Shown: piece by piece, positions 51,140 through 60,547 of the stretch | How positions within the stretch are numbered: the first letter of the stretch is position 1 | Layout: each line of letters opens with the position of its first letter | Source: Erythrobacter cryptus DSM 12079 | GTDB taxonomy: Bacteria; Pseudomonadota; Alphaproteobacteria; Sphingomonadales; Sphingomonadaceae | Direction of reading: 5' to 3' | Assembly: GCF_000422985.1 (NCBI RefSeq) | Contig: NZ_AUHC01000010.1 | Coordinates: 1 to 64,000, forward strand | Length of the DNA: 64,000 nucleotides | Notes under the pieces: generated by a model | The model's input: only the letters and a program-made list of their open reading frames with translations | What the model was told of the DNA's origin: nothing | Database searches by the model: none | Program-made: the position numbers and the translations under genes

Positions 51140-52843
51140 CTAGAGCACCTCGGCGCGCAGGGCCTTGCGATCGAGCTTGCCGATCATGGTCTTGGGCAGG
51201 CTGGCGCGCACCACCACCTGATCGACCCGCTCGTGCTTGCCCACCCGGGCGTTGAGCCAGCTTGCCAATTCCTCGCCGGTGGCTGACGCGCCTTCGTTGA
51301 GCGTGACATAGGCGCGCGGCGCCTCGCCGCGATAGGCATCGGGAACGCCGATCACCAGCGCTTCCTTGACCGCCGGGTGTTCGAGCAGCACGTCCTCGAC
51401 CACGCTGGGGAAGACCTTGAAGCCGCCCACCGCGATCATGTCCTTGATGCGGTCAACGATCTCGAGGAAGCCGTCGGCATCGATCCGCGCCACATCGCCG
51501 GTGCGCAGGTAGCGCTTGCCCTCGCGCACCACGAAGGTCTCGGCATCGGCCTCGGGCCGGTTCCAGTAGCCGCGCATCACCTGCGGGCCGTGGATGGCAA
51601 GCTCGCCCGGCTCGCCTTCCGGAGCAAGGCGCGAGGGGTCTTCCTTGTCGAGCAGGATCGCCTCGGTTCCCGGCACCAGCTGGCCGATGGTGCCGCGCTT
51701 GCGCAGGCCTTCATAGGGATTGGCCGCAACCACGCCTGAGCTTTCGGTGAGGCCATAGCCCTCGCACACGCGCACCCCCGTCACCTCCTCGAAGCGCACA
51801 TGCACCGGCGCGGGCATTGGCGCCCCGCCGGAGATGCAGACCTTGAGGCTCGACAGGTCGGTCCTCGCAAGATCGGGGTGATCGAGCAGCGCCTGGAACA
51901 TCGTCGGCACCCCGGGAAAGCCGGTGCAGCGATAGCGCGCGATGGTCTCGAGCACCTGCCCCGCCGCGAAGCGCGGCACCATCGCGATCGAAGCCCCCGT
52001 CACCATCGCGTGGTTGAGCAGCGCGGTGTTGGCAAAGACATGGAAGAAGGGCAGCGCCCCCATGAACACCTCGCCCGCCGGATCGCCAAACGGGTTCAAT
52101 GCGGCGACCTGCTGGGCGTTCACCGAAAGCTGGTCATGCCCCAGCATCGCCCCCTTGGGCCGCCCGGTGGTGCCGCCGGTATATTGGAGGAGGGCAAGGT
52201 CGGCCGCGGTCACCTCGGGCAGCGGCGGCACCTTGCCTGCCTGCCATTCCGCCCAGCTCCACGGCGCCTGCACCTCGGCCCAGGCCTTGACCGAGGGCCC
52301 ATGGGCAACCTCGGCGATCTGGCTGCGCTTCAAGAGCTTGAGCGCAAGGCCCTTGTACCACGGCAATTGCTCGGCGAGGCTCGCGACCACCAGCGTCTCG
52401 AGCGCCGAGCCATCGAGCACCTTGTGCGCGGTGGCATAGAGTTCGGGCACATCGAGCGTCACCAGCAGGCGGGTGCCGCTGTCGCCCACCTGCCAGGCCA
52501 GTTCCTCGACCGAGTAGAGCGGCGAGAAATTGACCACCACCGCGCCTGCCATCATCGCGCCGTAATAGGCGGCGGCATAGATCGGGACATTGGGGAGGAA
52601 CAGGCCCACCCTATCGCCCTTGGCAATGCCCATGTTGATGAGGCCGTGGGCAAAGGCATTGGCCGCGGCAAAGATCTGCCGGTAGCTGTAGCTGCGCCCG
52701 AGAAAATGCAGGAAGGGCGCATCGCCGCGGCGGGCAACCGTTTCGGCGAGCAGCGCCGGCAAGCTCGCCGGGGCAAAGCGCGTGTCGGCGGGAACCGGAT
52801 GGTGATAGGCCGCCGGGGCGGGCGCAAGGCTACTGACAGTCAT
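51140..52843 (-). CDS. fadD: long-chain acyl-CoA ligase
   Basis: This 567-residue AMP-forming enzyme activates fatty acids to acyl-CoA. The ATP loop is Y-T-G-G-T-T-G-R-P-K-G-A, with G-Y-G-L-T-E-S-S-G, Y-L-R-T-G-D-V and the C-terminal lysine region (L-P-K-T-M-I-G-K-L-D-R-K-A-L) all intact. The symbol is given by similarity; substrate chain length is not proven. The ATG at 52843 lies within a perfect 8-4-8 inverted repeat that looks like a TetR-type operator. Its 3' end faces the bactofilin gene, 4 bases away. Confidence 0.9.
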   Translation of the reverse strand: MTVSSLAPAPAAYHHPVPADTRFAPASLPALLAETVARRGDAPFLHFLGRSYSYRQIFAAANAFAHGLINMGIAKGDRVGLFLPNVPIYAAAYYGAMMAGAVVVNFSPLYSVEELAWQVGDSGTRLLVTLDVPELYATAHKVLDGSALETLVVASLAEQLPWYKGLALKLLKRSQIAEVAHGPSVKAWAEVQAPWSWAEWQAGKVPPLPEVTAADLALLQYTGGTTGRPKGAMLGHDQLSVNAQQVAALNPFGDPAGEVFMGALPFFHVFANTALLNHAMVTGASIAMVPRFAAGQVLETIARYRCTGFPGVPTMFQALLDHPDLARTDLSSLKVCISGGAPMPAPVHVRFEEVTGVRVCEGYGLTESSGVVAANPYEGLRKRGTIGQLVPGTEAILLDKEDPSRLAPEGEPGELAIHGPQVMRGYWNRPEADAETFVVREGKRYLRTGDVARIDADGFLEIVDRIKDMIAVGGFKVFPSVVEDVLLEHPAVKEALVIGVPDAYRGEAPRAYVTLNEGASATGEELASWLNARVGKHERVDQVVVRASLPKTMIGKLDRKALRAEVL

Positions 52844-52850
52844 GTCAGTA
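52831..52850. promoter_or_regulatory. operator-like palindrome over the fadD start codon
   Basis: TACTGACA, GTCA, TGTCAGTA: a perfect eight-base inverted repeat with a four-base spacer that covers the fadD start codon (CAT at 52841-52843 on the plus strand). The core CTGACA-N4-TGTCAG recurs at 62518-62533. Size and symmetry fit a TetR-family operator; binding here would block fadD expression. No TetR gene is within the window. Confidence 0.6.
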
Positions 52851-52967
52851 ATTGTGGCGCAAGCCGCCCCGGCCCGCAAGCCAAATGGCGGATTTTTCTT
52901 GGGGCCTTGGGCGGCCCCACGCCCGGCGCCCCCTCTGGGTGGTGGGGGGCAGGTGCGGTTCAGCCGA

Positions 52968-53702
52968 TCAGAGGAACCCGCCTTCCGGCTCGCTGCCTTC
53001 GCCGGCGGCCTCGGCCTCGCGCTTGCGGGCGAGCCAGGCCTCGGCCTCGGCCTCCTGCGCGGCCTGGGCGGCGGCCTTGGCCTGGGCCTCGCGCTCGGCG
53101 CGCAGCTCCTCGATCAGCTTCTCGCGATCATCGCGGCGCGAGGCGGCCTCGCCTTCACCCTCCGCGATCCCGGCGCGCTTGGCGGCCTTGGCCACCATCG
53201 CGTCAAGCTCGCGCTGCGAGCACAGGCCGAGCGTCACCGGATCCTTGGGGGTGATGTTCTGGATGTTCCAGTGGGTGCGCTCGCGGATCGCGGTGATGGT
53301 GTTGCGGGTGGTGCCGATCAGCTTGGAGATCTGCGCGTCGGAAAGTTCGGGATGGTTGCGCAGCAGCCAGGCAATGCCATCGGGCTTGTCCTGGCGCTTC
53401 GAGACGGGAGTGTAGCGCGGGCCCTTGGTGCGCGTCACCTCGAGCGGGGGCTTGTGCATCTTGAGCACATAATTGGGATCGGCCTGGCCGCGCTCGATCT
53501 CGGCCTGGGTAAGCTCGCCCGCGTGCACCGGATCGCGCCCGGTGTATTTGCTGCCCGCAAGGTCATCGGCCATGGCCTGCACCTCGAGAATGTGCAGCCC
53601 GCAGAAGGTGGCGATCTGCTCGAAGGAGAGCGACGTGTTGTCCACCAGCCAGGTGGCGGTGGCATGGGGCATCAGCGGCTTGGGCTGATCCTTGACGGCC
53701 AT
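52968..53702 (-). CDS. trcR: DUF1013 cell-cycle regulator TrcR
   Basis: This 244-residue protein has an N-terminal region with A-T-A-T-W-L-V-D-N-T-S-L-S-F-E-Q-I-A and L-H-I-L-E-V-Q, and a second helix-turn-helix (L-S-D-A-Q-I-S-K-L-I-G-T-T-R-N-T-I-T-A-I-R), then an Ala/Glu-rich coiled coil. This is the DUF1013 pattern, named TrcR in alphaproteobacteria and described as a cell-cycle-linked transcription factor. The ATG at 53702 (M-A-V-K-D-Q) is preferred; the extension to 53984 is unrelated low-complexity sequence. Confidence 0.88.
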   Translation of the reverse strand: MAVKDQPKPLMPHATATWLVDNTSLSFEQIATFCGLHILEVQAMADDLAGSKYTGRDPVHAGELTQAEIERGQADPNYVLKMHKPPLEVTRTKGPRYTPVSKRQDKPDGIAWLLRNHPELSDAQISKLIGTTRNTITAIRERTHWNIQNITPKDPVTLGLCSQRELDAMVAKAAKRAGIAEGEGEAASRRDDREKLIEELRAEREAQAKAAAQAAQEAEAEAWLARKREAEAAGEGSEPEGGFL

Positions 53703-53838
53703 GGGAAATCTCCGTGCAAATGATAAGGGCCGCCCCTTACCGGAGCGGCCGCCTTGGCGCCTCTTATAGGGTGAAGGGCGCCGATCGGCAAGCGCGCCCT
53801 TGCGCGCCGGGGCGCGGCGCCCGATCACGCCCGCGCGA

Positions 53839-54954
53839 TCAGAAGGCCGGGGCAGTCTGGAGCGAGACCGCCTGCTCCTCCTCGAGCGCCACCAGCCCGG
53901 CGAGGAACTGGCGCGTTGCCGCCTCCCAGCTGAAGCTCGCGCCATAGCGCGCGCAGGCGGCCCGGTCGCAATAGCGCGCCGCATCGATCGCGCGGGTGAG
54001 CTCCTCCGACAGCGCGCCGACCTCGCCGGTGACGATGTCGAGCGGCCCCGGCACCGGGAAGGCCGCGACCGGGGTGCCGCAGGCCAGCGCCTCGATCATG
54101 ACGAGGCCGAAGGTGTCGGTGCGGCTCGGGAAAACAAAGACATCCGCCCCGGCATAGCAGCCGGCCAGCTCCACCCCGGTCTTCTTGCCGAGGAAGCGCG
54201 CTTCGGGAAACCGCGCCGCCAGCGCCACGCGCGCCGGGCCATCGCCCACCACCACCTTGGAGCCGGGATAGTCGCAGGCAAGGAAGGCCTCGATGTTCTT
54301 CTCCACCGCCACGCGCCCGACATAGAGCAGGATCGGCCGCTTAAGCCCGGCATATTCGGGCGGTGGCGGGGCGGCGGGGGAAAAGCAGGAAAGATCGACC
54401 CCGCGGCTCCAGTGGGTGAGCTGGGTGAGACCCTCGGCGCGCAATTGCGCCCGGATCGTCTCGGTTGCCACCATGATTCGCCGGGCCGGGCGGTGGAACC
54501 AGCGGATATAGGGCCAGAAGGCGCGCGCCGGCAGGCCGGTGCGGCGCGCGAGGTAATCGGGAAACTGGGTGTGATAGGCGGTGGTGAAGGGCACCTTGCG
54601 GCTGAGGCAATAGCGCCGCGCGGCAAGGCCCAATGGCCCCTCGGTGGCGATATGCACCGCCTCGGGCGCGATCCGCGCCAGCCGTCGCCCGACCGCGCCC
54701 GGCAGGGTGAGCGCGAGGCGGATCTCGGGATAGGTGGGCGCGGGCAGCGAGGGATAGCCCTCGGGCGAGATCACGCTGACCGCGATCCCCCAGCGCTCGA
54801 GCAGGGCGCAGGTGGTCGACAGCGTGCGCACCACGCCATTGGTCTGCGGGTGCCAGGCATCGGTGATGATCGCGATCGAGGAGGGCGCCGCGCGCGAGGG
54901 GGCAAGCTGCACCCCGGGCACCGGATCGGGCGAGAGCCGCACCGGACGGTTCAC
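53839..54954 (-). CDS. GT4-family glycosyltransferase
   Basis: This 371-residue protein has the GT-B fold: an N-terminal domain opening S-I-A-I-I-T-D-A-W-H-P-Q-T-N-G-V-V-R-T, a linker, and a C-terminal nucleotide-sugar domain with L-Y-V-G-R-V-A-V-E-K-N, V-V-G-D-G-P and the E-x7-E-like region F-G-L-V-M-I-E-A-L-A-C-G-T-P-V-A. The first block resembles glycolipid-forming enzymes of the SqdX/mannosyltransferase type. The GTG start overlaps the stop of the phosphoesterase gene (GTGA), so the two act together, probably on a membrane glycolipid. Confidence 0.88.
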   Translation of the reverse strand: MNRPVRLSPDPVPGVQLAPSRAAPSSIAIITDAWHPQTNGVVRTLSTTCALLERWGIAVSVISPEGYPSLPAPTYPEIRLALTLPGAVGRRLARIAPEAVHIATEGPLGLAARRYCLSRKVPFTTAYHTQFPDYLARRTGLPARAFWPYIRWFHRPARRIMVATETIRAQLRAEGLTQLTHWSRGVDLSCFSPAAPPPPEYAGLKRPILLYVGRVAVEKNIEAFLACDYPGSKVVVGDGPARVALAARFPEARFLGKKTGVELAGCYAGADVFVFPSRTDTFGLVMIEALACGTPVAAFPVPGPLDIVTGEVGALSEELTRAIDAARYCDRAACARYGASFSWEAATRQFLAGLVALEEEQAVSLQTAPAF

Positions 54955-55871
54955 GCCGCCTCCCGATCTTTGCGCTCGGCCGATGCGGCGGGGGCGGGGG
55001 CAACGCCCGCGGACTCGGCGGTGCGGCGGCGGATCTCCTCGGGCCAGTGGAGGATTTCCATGCGCCCGTCGTGATGCTCGACCAGGGCGTTGCAGCCTTC
55101 CACCCAATCGCCATCGTTCCAATATTCGATCATCCGGCCATCATGCGCGAAGCGGCGGAACTCGGCGGTGTGGATATGGCCGCACACCACCCCGTCGACC
55201 CCGCGCTCGCCGGCGGCGCGGGCGACCACTTCCTCATACTTGCCGATGAACTCGACCGCGTTCTTGACCTTGTGCTTGGCCGCCTTGGAGAGCGACCAAT
55301 AGGGCTTGCCCATCCAGCGCCGCACGGTGTTGACCGCGATGTTGAGCCGCATCATCAGGTGATAGGCATGGTCGCCGACGAAGGCGAGCCAGCGGTGCGA
55401 GAGCATCACCACGTCGAACTCGTCGCCGTGCAGCACCATCAGCCGACGGCCATCGGCGGTGGTGTGGAAGGCGGCGCGGCGGATCTCGATCCCGCCGAAA
55501 TTGAGCCCGGTGAACTGGCGGAACATCTCGTCGTGGTTGCCGGGGATGTAGATGATGCGGGTGCCGCGCTTGGCGCGCTTGAGGATGCGCCAGACGATGT
55601 CGTTGTGCGCCGCCGGCCAGTAGAAGCGCTTCTTGAGCCGCCAGCCATCGATGATGTCGCCGACGAGATACATGGTCTCGCTGTCGACGCTGTCGAGAAA
55701 GTCGATCAGGAGGTCGGCATTGCAGCCCCGGGTGCCGAGGTGCACGTCGCTGATCCAGATGGTGCGGTATTGTCGGCGCGCTCGCCCCTCGGGCTCGGGG
55801 ATGCGCGGGGCGGAAAGCGGGAAACTGGCGATATTGTCGGCGATGAGGTCGGAAAGGTCGGCGCCGGTCAT
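54951..55871 (-). CDS. LpxH-like metallophosphoesterase
   Basis: This 306-residue calcineurin-fold protein has all five metal motifs: S-D-V-H-L-G, G-D-I-I-D-G-W, G-N-H-D-E, H-G-D-E-F-D and G-H-I-H-T-A. The G-D-I-I-D-G-W and H-D-E-M-F-R blocks are as in UDP-2,3-diacylglucosamine pyrophosphatase (LpxH), but it is longer than E. coli LpxH (240) and is coupled to a glycosyltransferase, so another lipid-linked pyrophosphate is equally possible. A 218-base gap upstream (55872-56089) has no gene and may contain the promoter. Confidence 0.88.
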   Translation of the reverse strand: MTGADLSDLIADNIASFPLSAPRIPEPEGRARRQYRTIWISDVHLGTRGCNADLLIDFLDSVDSETMYLVGDIIDGWRLKKRFYWPAAHNDIVWRILKRAKRGTRIIYIPGNHDEMFRQFTGLNFGGIEIRRAAFHTTADGRRLMVLHGDEFDVVMLSHRWLAFVGDHAYHLMMRLNIAVNTVRRWMGKPYWSLSKAAKHKVKNAVEFIGKYEEVVARAAGERGVDGVVCGHIHTAEFRRFAHDGRMIEYWNDGDWVEGCNALVEHHDGRMEILHWPEEIRRRTAESAGVAPAPAASAERKDREAA

Positions 55872-56089
55872 GCGAAATCCCTAGCGTGTCACGTCTCGCG
55901 TCGCCCTCCCATGACAGGCAAATGTTACAGCCGACTCACAGCCGCGTGACGGTTTCGCGTCATTCCCCAGGCTGGGGCCCGCAGCGAGGCGCCCGCGAGG
56001 CGCACGGGCGCGGGAGCGTTTATGACAGGATTGCGACTAATCAAGCGGGCGGGGCAGGCCCTGCGCCTGCCCGCGGGTCGCTCGGCCGG

Positions 56090-56719
56090 TCAGTCCATCG
56101 GGACGAAGCCTGGCAGTGCCTCGATCGCGGCGATCCAGCGGCCGATGTGGGCATGTTGGCCAAGGCCAAAGCCGCCCTCCTCGGCAAGGTGGGTGTAGGG
56201 ATAAAGGGCAATATCGGCGAGCGAGGCGGCCTTGCCGCAGAAGAAGGCGTGATCGGCAAGGTGCCGGTCCATGAGCTCGAGCGCCGCCGCGCCGGCCATG
56301 CGCTTGGGCATGATCTGGGCGCGCTGCTCGGCCGAAAGCCGTGCCTCGCCGACAAAGCGCAGCCAGAAGCGCAGCGTGGCGATATTGGGCTCGTGGCTGT
56401 ATTGCTCGAAGAACATCCAGCGCAGCATATCCGCCTGGGCAAAGCGATCGGTTGGCACCAGCGCGCTGCCATGCGCGAGATACCAGCAGGCGGCATTGCT
56501 TTCGGGCAGGAAGCGCGCCTCGGCGCCATGGCCGACCTGAAGCACAGGAATGCGCCCGTTGGCGTTCACCGTGGCGAGAAATTCCGGCGTGCGCGTCTCG
56601 CCCTTCATGATGTCATAGCTGCGGGTGGCGAGCGGCAGGCCGAGCAGCGCAGCCGTGAGCCTGATCTTGTAGCAATTCCCGCTGCGGGGGTCTTCGTGGA
56701 GGGTCAGGGCCTCAGCCAC
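56090..56719 (-). CDS. glutathione S-transferase
   Basis: This 209-residue protein has an N-terminal thioredoxin-like domain (L-T-L-H-E-D-P-R-S-G-N-C-Y-K-I-R; the serine/cysteine pair is the catalytic area) with the G-R-I-P-V-L-Q and L-P-E-S-N-A-A elements that bind glutathione, and a helical C-terminal domain (L-A-D-I-A-L-Y-P-Y-T-H). Soluble, cytoplasmic detoxification or isomerase role. Its start lies within the end of the quinone oxidoreductase gene (8-base overlap), so they are co-expressed. Confidence 0.9.
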   Translation of the reverse strand: MAEALTLHEDPRSGNCYKIRLTAALLGLPLATRSYDIMKGETRTPEFLATVNANGRIPVLQVGHGAEARFLPESNAACWYLAHGSALVPTDRFAQADMLRWMFFEQYSHEPNIATLRFWLRFVGEARLSAEQRAQIMPKRMAGAAALELMDRHLADHAFFCGKAASLADIALYPYTHLAEEGGFGLGQHAHIGRWIAAIEALPGFVPMD

Positions 56720-57734
56720 CTGCCACCTCCAGCACGATCTTGCCGATATGCGCGCCCGCCTCCATCCGCGCGTGGGCGGCGGCAGCCTCGGCGAGGGGGA
56801 AGGTCATGTCCATCACCGGGGCAAGCTCGCCCTCGGCAAAGAGCGGCCAGGCATTGTCGGCGATCTCGTCGGCGAGCGCGGCCTTGAAGGCATCCGAGCG
56901 CGGCCGCAGGGTCGATCCGGTGAGGGTCAGCCGCCGCATCATCACCTGCGCCATGTTGATCTCGGCCCTCGCCCCGCCGAGCACCGCAATGGTGACATGG
57001 CGGCCATCCTCGGCGAGGCACTTGAGATTGCGAGGCACATAGTCGCCCGAGACCATGTCGAGCACGATATCGACGCCCCGCCCGCCGCTGCGGGCCAGCA
57101 CCGCCGCGACAAAATCCTCTTCGCGATAGTTGATCGCAAGGTCCGCCCCGATGCGCTGCGCCGCGGCGCACTTGGCTGCATCGCCGCAGGTGACGATCAC
57201 CTCCAGCCCGAAGGCCTTGCCGAGCAGGATCGCCATGGTGCCGATGCCGCTGGTGCCGCCGTGCACCAGCACGCTCTCGCCATCGCGCGCCATGCCGCGC
57301 TCGAACAGGTTGTGCCACACGGTGAACAGGGTTTCGGGCAGGGCCGCGGCCTCGGAGAGCATCATGCCTTCGGGCACGGGCAGGCAGTGGCGCCAATGGG
57401 CGGCGCAATATTCGGCATAGCCCCCACCGGGGGTGAGCGCGGCGACATGCTGGCCGATCATTTCCGGCGGCACCGCGGCGCCCACCGCCACCACCTCGCC
57501 CGACACTTCAAGCCCGAGCAGCGGCGAAGCCCCCGGGGGCGGCGGATAGAGCCCGGCGCGTTGCAGGCAATCGGGGCGGTTGACCCCGGCATAGGCAACG
57601 CGGATGAGCACGTCCTCGTCGCCGAGGCGCGGCAGCGGCGCGCTGGCAAGGCGCAGCACCTCGGGCCCGCCGGGCGCGTCGAACCCGATCACCTGCATCA
57701 CCTCGGGCAAGCCTGATCCCGCGCCTGCGACCAT
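56712..57734 (-). CDS. NAD(P)H quinone oxidoreductase (PIG3/QOR-like)
   Basis: This zinc-independent MDR-family protein has the GroES-like N-terminal domain (V-A-Y-A-G-V-N-R-P-D-C-L-Q-R-A-G-L-Y) and a Rossmann domain with V-H-G-G-T-S-G-I-G-T. The P-P-P-P-G-A-S-P-L-L-G-L-E-V-S-G block is characteristic of PIG3-type quinone reductases. The ATG at 57734 gives 340 residues; an ATG at 57698 (M-Q-V-I-G-F-D) fits family starts better and gives 328, so the start is open. It is coupled to a glutathione S-transferase. Confidence 0.88.
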   Translation of the reverse strand: MVAGAGSGLPEVMQVIGFDAPGGPEVLRLASAPLPRLGDEDVLIRVAYAGVNRPDCLQRAGLYPPPPGASPLLGLEVSGEVVAVGAAVPPEMIGQHVAALTPGGGYAEYCAAHWRHCLPVPEGMMLSEAAALPETLFTVWHNLFERGMARDGESVLVHGGTSGIGTMAILLGKAFGLEVIVTCGDAAKCAAAQRIGADLAINYREEDFVAAVLARSGGRGVDIVLDMVSGDYVPRNLKCLAEDGRHVTIAVLGGARAEINMAQVMMRRLTLTGSTLRPRSDAFKAALADEIADNAWPLFAEGELAPVMDMTFPLAEAAAAHARMEAGAHIGKIVLEVAGG

Positions 57735-57838
57735 CGCCCCTTGTCCCCCGTCACCCGGTATTAACCACGTTCGCAAGCGCGCATAACCGTCTCGCCGATT
57801 GACAGCAAGGCGCTTGGCGGGCGATGCTGCGCCGCGTG

Positions 57839-58042
57839 ATGGAAGAACCTGATCGCCCTAGGCCGACCCAAGACGCGGTGAGTCGCCTCGCCAGCGAGGA
57901 TCTTGCGCCCTATTCGCAGGCTGAGCTGGCAGAGCGCATCGCCCTGCTCGAGGCCGAGATCGCGCGGGTCAAGGCCCATCGTGATCGCGCCGCCGCGCAC
58001 CGCGCCGCCGCCGAGGCGCTGTTTGCCAAGGGCAGCGGATGA
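57839..58042 (+). CDS. DUF1192 small coiled-coil protein
   Basis: About 67 residues: an N-terminal E-D-L-A-P-Y-S-Q-A-E-L-A-E-R-I-A-L-L-E-A block and then a charged coiled coil ending H-R-A-A-A-E-A-L-F. This is the alphaproteobacterial DUF1192 pattern. A start at 57824 (M-L-R-R-V) is possible, but the M-E-E-P start fits the family better. It is divergent from the quinone oxidoreductase gene. Function unknown; a second HRAAA helix may mediate oligomerisation. Confidence 0.82.
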   Translation: MEEPDRPRPTQDAVSRLASEDLAPYSQAELAERIALLEAEIARVKAHRDRAAAHRAAAEALFAKGSG

Positions 58043-58102
58043 GCCGCGGGGCGCCTCGAGCCGTGATGGCACTTGCGCTCTGGCAATCGGCGCCATCGCA
58101 CC

Positions 58103-58132
58103 CATATTCCAGGAAACCATATTCCAGGAAAC
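58103..58132. repeat. 15-base tandem repeat upstream of clpA
   Basis: CATATTCCAGGAAAC occurs twice, head to tail, at 58103-58117 and 58118-58132, 55 bases before the clpA start. Each copy contains the small palindrome TTCC-A-GGAA and is AT-rich compared with its surroundings. It could bind a regulator on one DNA face at 15-base intervals, or reflect a recent small duplication. Confidence 0.6.
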
Positions 58133-58186
58133 GGCGTCCCCCGCCCCTTCGCCAGGGGCACCCCAACCGCTGAAAAGGCCTCTCCC

Positions 58187-60547
58187 ATGCCCAGCTTTGC
58201 CCAGAACCTCGAACGCACGCTGCACAACGCGCTCGGCTATGCGGCCGAGCGGCGGCACGAATATGCCACGCTCGAGCACCTGCTGCTGGCGCTGATCGAT
58301 GACGAGGATGCGGCCCAGGTCATGGCCGCCTGCGGGGTGGACCTGGCCGAGCTGAGCGAGGTGGTGAAGCAATATCTCGACCAGGAATACCAGTCCTTGA
58401 AGACCGAGGAGGGCACCGATCCCCAGCCCACCGCGGGCTTCCAGCGGGTGATCCAGCGGGCGATCCTGCACGTGCAATCCTCGGGCAAGGACACGGTGAC
58501 CGGCGCCAATGTGCTGGTGGCGCTGTTTTCCGAGCGCGATTCCTACGCGGTCTATTTCCTCCAGCAGCAGGACATGAGCCGGCTTGATGCGGTGAGCTAC
58601 ATCAGCCACGGCATCGGCAAGGGCGGGCGCCAGATCGAAAGCCGCACCCCGCAGGGCGCTGACAAGGCGGAGGAGACCGCCCAGCAGGGCAAGGAACAGG
58701 GCGGGAGCAAGAAGGAAACCGCGCTCGACCAGTTCTGCGTCAACCTCAACGCCAAGGCCGAGGCCGGCAAGATCGATCCCCTGATCGGGCGCGGGCCGGA
58801 GGTGGATCGCACCATCCAGATCCTCTGCCGCCGCTCGAAGAACAACCCGCTCTATGTCGGCGATCCGGGCGTCGGCAAGACCGCGATCGCCGAAGGCCTC
58901 GCGCGCAAGATCGTCGAGGGCGATGTGCCCGAGGTGCTCGCCGATGCGGTGATCTATTCGCTCGACATGGGCGCGCTGCTCGCCGGCACGCGCTATCGCG
59001 GCGACTTTGAGGAGCGCTTGAAGCAGGTCGTCGCCGAGCTTGAACAGATGCCCCACGCGGTGCTGTTCATCGACGAGATCCACACCGTGATCGGCGCCGG
59101 GGCCACCAGCGGCGGGGCGATGGATGCCTCGAACCTGCTGAAGCCTGCGCTCTCCTCGGGCGCGATCCGCTGCATCGGCTCGACCACCTACAAGGAGTTC
59201 CGCAACCACTTCGAGAAGGACCGCGCGCTCTTGCGCCGGTTCCAGAAGATCGATGTCAACGAGCCGAGCATCGAGGACACGGTCAAGATATTGAAGGGCC
59301 TGCGCAGCGCCTTCGAGGAGCACCACAAGGTCAAATACACCCCCGATGCGATCCGCACCGCGGTGGAGCTTTCGGCGCGCTACATCAATGACCGCAAGCT
59401 GCCCGACAAGGCGATCGACGTGATCGACGAGGTCGGCGCGATGCAGATGCTGGTGCCCCCCAGCCGCCGCAAGAAGACCATCACCGCGCGCGAGATCGAG
59501 GCGGTGATCGCCACCATGGCGCGCATCCCGCCCAAGTCGGTGAGCAAGGACGACAAGAAGGCGCTCGAAAATCTCGAGCGCGATCTCAAGCAGGTGGTCT
59601 ATGGCCAGGACGAGGCGATCACGCGGCTTGCCACGGCGATGAAATTGAGCCGCGCAGGCCTGCGCGATCCCGACAAGCCGATCGGCAGCTTCCTGTTCTC
59701 CGGCCCCACCGGCGTCGGCAAGACCGAGGTCGCGCGCCAGCTCGCCCAGATCATGGGGATCGAGCTCAAGCGCTTCGACATGAGCGAATATATGGAGCGC
59801 CACTCGGTCAGCCGGTTGATCGGCGCGCCCCCGGGCTATGTCGGCTATGACCAGGGCGGCCTGCTCACCGATGCGATCGACCAGAACCCGCATTGCGTGC
59901 TGCTCTTGGACGAGATCGAGAAGGCCCATCCTGACCTGTTCAACATCCTCCTCCAGGTGATGGACAATGGGCGGCTCACCGATCACCACGGCAAGACGGT
60001 CGATTTCCGCAACGTGGTGCTCATCATGACCACCAATGCCGGCGCGGCCGACATGGCGCGCCAAGGCATCGGCTTTGGCGATGTCTCCAAGGAAGATGCG
60101 GGCGATGAGGCGGTGAAGAAGATGTTCACCCCCGAGTTTCGCAACCGCCTCGATGCGATCGTGCCCTTCACCTATCTCGGCAAGCAGACCGTGGCGCGGG
60201 TGGTGGACAAGTTCATCCTCCAGCTCGAGCTGCAACTGGCGGAACAGAACGTCCACATCCAGTTCGACAGCGATGCCCGCGGATGGCTCGCCGACAAGGG
60301 CTATGACAAGCTCTATGGCGCGCGGCCGATGGCGCGGCTCATTCAGGAGAAGATCAAGCAGCCGCTCGCCGATGAACTCCTGTTCGGCAAGCTTGCCGAT
60401 GGCGGCGAGGTGCATGTCAGCATCAAGGACGGCAAGCCCGCCTTCGAGATCACCCCGGCCCCGCCCAAGGTGAAGCCGGCAAAGAAGGCAGGCGCGAAGA
60501 AGAAGCCCGCCGCAAAGAACCCCGCGCCCGAGGCGGGCGAGGGGTGA
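58187..60547 (+). CDS. clpA: ATP-dependent Clp protease ATP-binding subunit ClpA
   Basis: This 786-residue AAA+ unfoldase has the Clp N-domain (~1-145), Walker A G-D-P-G-V-G-K-T (~226) and second Walker A G-P-T-G-V-G-K-T (~505), arginine-finger regions, and an A-R-Q-G-I-G-F-G-D loop consistent with the ClpP-docking IGF/L motif. There is no long middle domain, so it is ClpA and not ClpB. The tail is Lys/Ala-rich ([11 protein letters not shown]). clpS, usually adjacent, is not seen next to it. The start ATG at 58187 is preferred; the upstream extension is the repeat-containing leader. Confidence 0.95.
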   Translation: MPSFAQNLERTLHNALGYAAERRHEYATLEHLLLALIDDEDAAQVMAACGVDLAELSEVVKQYLDQEYQSLKTEEGTDPQPTAGFQRVIQRAILHVQSSGKDTVTGANVLVALFSERDSYAVYFLQQQDMSRLDAVSYISHGIGKGGRQIESRTPQGADKAEETAQQGKEQGGSKKETALDQFCVNLNAKAEAGKIDPLIGRGPEVDRTIQILCRRSKNNPLYVGDPGVGKTAIAEGLARKIVEGDVPEVLADAVIYSLDMGALLAGTRYRGDFEERLKQVVAELEQMPHAVLFIDEIHTVIGAGATSGGAMDASNLLKPALSSGAIRCIGSTTYKEFRNHFEKDRALLRRFQKIDVNEPSIEDTVKILKGLRSAFEEHHKVKYTPDAIRTAVELSARYINDRKLPDKAIDVIDEVGAMQMLVPPSRRKKTITAREIEAVIATMARIPPKSVSKDDKKALENLERDLKQVVYGQDEAITRLATAMKLSRAGLRDPDKPIGSFLFSGPTGVGKTEVARQLAQIMGIELKRFDMSEYMERHSVSRLIGAPPGYVGYDQGGLLTDAIDQNPHCVLLLDEIEKAHPDLFNILLQVMDNGRLTDHHGKTVDFRNVVLIMTTNAGAADMARQGIGFGDVSKEDAGDEAVKKMFTPEFRNRLDAIVPFTYLGKQTVARVVDKFILQLELQLAEQNVHIQFDSDARGWLADKGYDKLYGARPMARLIQEKIKQPLADELLFGKLADGGEVHVSIKDGKPAFEITPAPPKVKPAKKAGAKKKPAAKNPAPEAGEG

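Noticed and set aside
57761-60415. 884-codon open frame antisense to clpA
   Set aside because: Shadow of clpA, rich in His, Arg, Ala and Asp and without any recognisable motif.
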